Shown here in pieces: positions 34,246 to 35,754 of a DNA stretch of 35,754 nucleotides. The DNA lies in the NCBI GenBank assembly GCA_016935815.1, contig JAFGQH010000061.1:1-35754 (forward strand). The letters run 5' to 3'. The notes below the pieces were generated by a model. That model was given only the letters and a program-made list of their open reading frames with translations. It did no database searches and was not told the origin of the DNA. Position 1 is the first letter of the stretch. Each line of letters opens with the position of its first letter. A program made the position numbers and the translations under genes. This DNA is from Bacilli bacterium (GTDB lineage Bacteria; Bacillota_I; Bacilli_A; Izemoplasmatales; Hujiaoplasmataceae).

Positions 34246-35754
34246 CTATACCGTTGCGTGTTGCATTATTTTTTCTGGAGTAGCTTCATCAATGTTGAAT
34301 TCAGCGGTCTGTTGACCTTCAGCTATAACATAGATTCGATCACACATACCCAAGATTTCAGGAAGTTCGGATGAGATAATAATGATGCTCATTCCTTTAT
34401 TGATCAAATCGTTGATGATAGTGTAAATTTCATATTTAGCTCCAACATCGATTCCGCGAGTAGGTTCATCTAATATTAATATCTTAGGGTCTGCAAATAA
34501 CCCTTTACTAACTTGTACTTTTTGTTGATTACCACCACTTAGGTTTTTGACCTGCTGAAGAATAGAAGGAGTTTTGATTGAAATATCTTTCACATATTTT
34601 TCGGCATATTGGTTCTGCAATGAGTAATCGAGAATTCCCCATTTGGAGATTTTCTTCAAATCGGATACGGTGATATTCTGGCTGATGGTTTCTTGAAGAA
34701 TCAAACCATCCCCCTTTCGGTCTTCCGAAACATATGCAATCCCTAGATTCAATGCGGATCGTGGACTTGAAATGTTAACGGGCTTACCGAATACTATGAT
34801 TTTTCCGCTAATCTTATATTTCTTTGAATTTCCGAATATGCTGTGAGCTAATTCAGTTCTACCAGCCCCCATCAAACCTGCAATTCCGACAACTTCGCCT
34901 TTGCGTAATTTGATATTTGAGTCCGATACAATATAGCGATTCAAGGATTTGTCAAACGAATTGAGATGAACGGTTTCCAGGACGACTTCTCCGCCTTGAT
35001 AAGCTTGTCTTTTCGGGAAAATATCATCGATTTCTCTACCAACCATGTTACGAATGATTTCTTGCTCATTGATTTGGTCGCGTTCCATTCGAACAATTGT
35101 TTTACCATCTCGAAGCACCGTTAATGAATCCGCGATGGCTTCCACTTCCTTCAATTTATGAGAAATCATGATACAGGTGATTCCTTGTTTTTTTAGAGTG
35201 ACTAAAAGATTAAGAAGGTTTCTACTGTCGTCTTCGTTCAGGGAAGCTGTTGGTTCATCGAGAATTAATAACTTCACATTTTGACTGAGCGCTTTCGCAA
35301 TTTCAATCAATTGCTGAGTACCAACTCCAAGAGAATTAACGAGGCGGTAGATGTCAATGTTCAGGCCAACCATGTCGAGATATTTTTTGGCAAGTTTTTT
35401 TGTAGCGTCCCAATCGACTATACCGCTAATACTTTCTACCTCATGACCGACAAACACATTTTCATAAACTGTTAAGTTCGGAAAAAGTGCTAATTCTTGA
35501 TTGATGATGACAATACCATCCGCAACAGAATCTTTGATGCCATGAAATTTTTTAATTTCTCCATTAAAACCGATATCTCCATCATAGTCTCCGTGTGGGT
35601 AAATACCACTCAAGACTTTCATCAAAGTAGATTTCCCTGCTCCATTTTCTCCGACTATGAAATGGATTTCTCCGCGTTTTACATGGATATTGACATTATC
35701 CAGAGCTTTGACACCAGGGAATGTTTTTGTGATTGATTTCATTTCTAAGATATG
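34246..35754 (-). CDS. Sugar ABC transporter ATPase (XylG/GguA-like), start cut by the window
   Basis: The double ATP-binding subunit of a monosaccharide importer. First half: Walker A GENGAGKST, a degenerate signature LGVGTQQ and Walker B LLILDEPTAS. Second half: GLMGAGRTELAHSIFG in place of Walker A, YVSEDRKGDG, signature LSGGNQQKV and ILILDEPTRGIDVGA. This asymmetry is normal for the RbsA/MglA/XylG class. The reading frame stays open to the window end (codons for HILE before MKSITKTF), and no ribosome site precedes the ATG at 35742, so the true start lies outside. The TAG stop overlaps the permease ribosome site. Confidence 0.93.
   Translation of the reverse strand, partial: HILEMKSITKTFPGVKALDNVNIHVKRGEIHFIVGENGAGKSTLMKVLSGIYPHGDYDGDIGFNGEIKKFHGIKDSVADGIVIINQELALFPNLTVYENVFVGHEVESISGIVDWDATKKLAKKYLDMVGLNIDIYRLVNSLGVGTQQLIEIAKALSQNVKLLILDEPTASLNEDDSRNLLNLLVTLKKQGITCIMISHKLKEVEAIADSLTVLRDGKTIVRMERDQINEQEIIRNMVGREIDDIFPKRQAYQGGEVVLETVHLNSFDKSLNRYIVSDSNIKLRKGEVVGIAGLMGAGRTELAHSIFGNSKKYKISGKIIVFGKPVNISSPRSALNLGIAYVSEDRKGDGLILQETISQNITVSDLKKISKWGILDYSLQNQYAEKYVKDISIKTPSILQQVKNLSGGNQQKVQVSKGLFADPKILILDEPTRGIDVGAKYEIYTIINDLINKGMSIIIISSELPEILGMCDRIYVIAEGQQTAEFNIDEATPEKIMQHATV

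Noticed and set aside
11-35754. Possible use of TGA as a tryptophan codon, as in Mycoplasma
   Set aside because: yaaA, the HAD gene, the yfhO-like gene and ispD end at TGA in ATGA overlaps with the next start, and the conserved proteins are full length without reading through TGA.

Overview
This window reads as chromosome of a low-GC Gram-positive bacterium (Bacillota, possibly a deep Mollicutes-related lineage such as Acholeplasmatales/Izemoplasmatales; the lineage is inference). Supporting features are AT-rich genes, strong AGGAGG/AGGTGA ribosome-binding sites, TATAAT -10 boxes, T-tailed terminators, and the order yaaA-recF-gyrB-gyrA that normally follows dnaA-dnaN next to oriC in this phylum. 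TGA is a genuine stop (four ATGA stop/start overlaps), so the standard bacterial code applies and not the Mycoplasma/Spiroplasma code. I see no rRNA, tRNA, CRISPR, insertion sequence, prophage or gene-free stretch longer than 300 bases. Genes are tightly packed, with most on the + strand.

Layout. (1) 11-5834: replication/repair operon yaaA, recF, gyrB, gyrA. (2) 5875-6953, minus: HIT protein and a PpaX-like HAD phosphatase. (3) 7086-11194: lipid kinase, RNase M5, KsgA, GlyA and an ANTAR-type RNA-binding regulator, ending in a long hairpin. (4) 11322-12662: class I-alpha glutamine synthetase behind its own promoter and leader. (5) 12691-15910: Hsp33, DusB and HflX. (6) 16043-20632: a three-gene operon of YfhO-like membrane protein, CsbB-like glycosyltransferase and GtrA-like flippase, which together form a candidate extracytoplasmic glycosylation machine. 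(7) 20692-21432: CdaA, c-di-AMP synthase. (8) 21520-26195: a four-gene operon in which a CrtI-like oxidoreductase fused to an SCP2-like domain and a six-segment membrane domain, plus a membrane PAS/degenerate-GGDEF protein, precede the MEP-pathway genes ispD and ispF. (9) 26285-27314: YutD, NifU-like and PgpA-like proteins. (10) 27346-30173: CorA transporter, an unrecognised four-TM protein with a HEPN-like motif, and a YugI-like S1 protein. (11) 30259-35754: aldose epimerase convergent with a sugar ABC transporter (ATPase cut by the window end, permease with an unusual coiled-coil tail, binding lipoprotein).

Working together: blocks 1, 3 and 5 are housekeeping (topology, repair, rRNA/tRNA maturation, stress). 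The ANTAR gene next to glnA suggests nitrogen control at RNA level. Blocks 6-8 form a membrane/envelope region (polyprenyl-linked sugar transfer, isoprenoid precursors, second messenger). Block 11 imports and anomerises sugars.

The best candidates for undescribed biology are the oxidoreductase-SCP2-membrane fusion with its GGDEF-like partner in the isoprenoid operon, the pseudoreceiver-ANTAR/glnA arrangement, and the 4TM-HEPN-like protein. All functions are read from sequence motifs alone; no database search was run.
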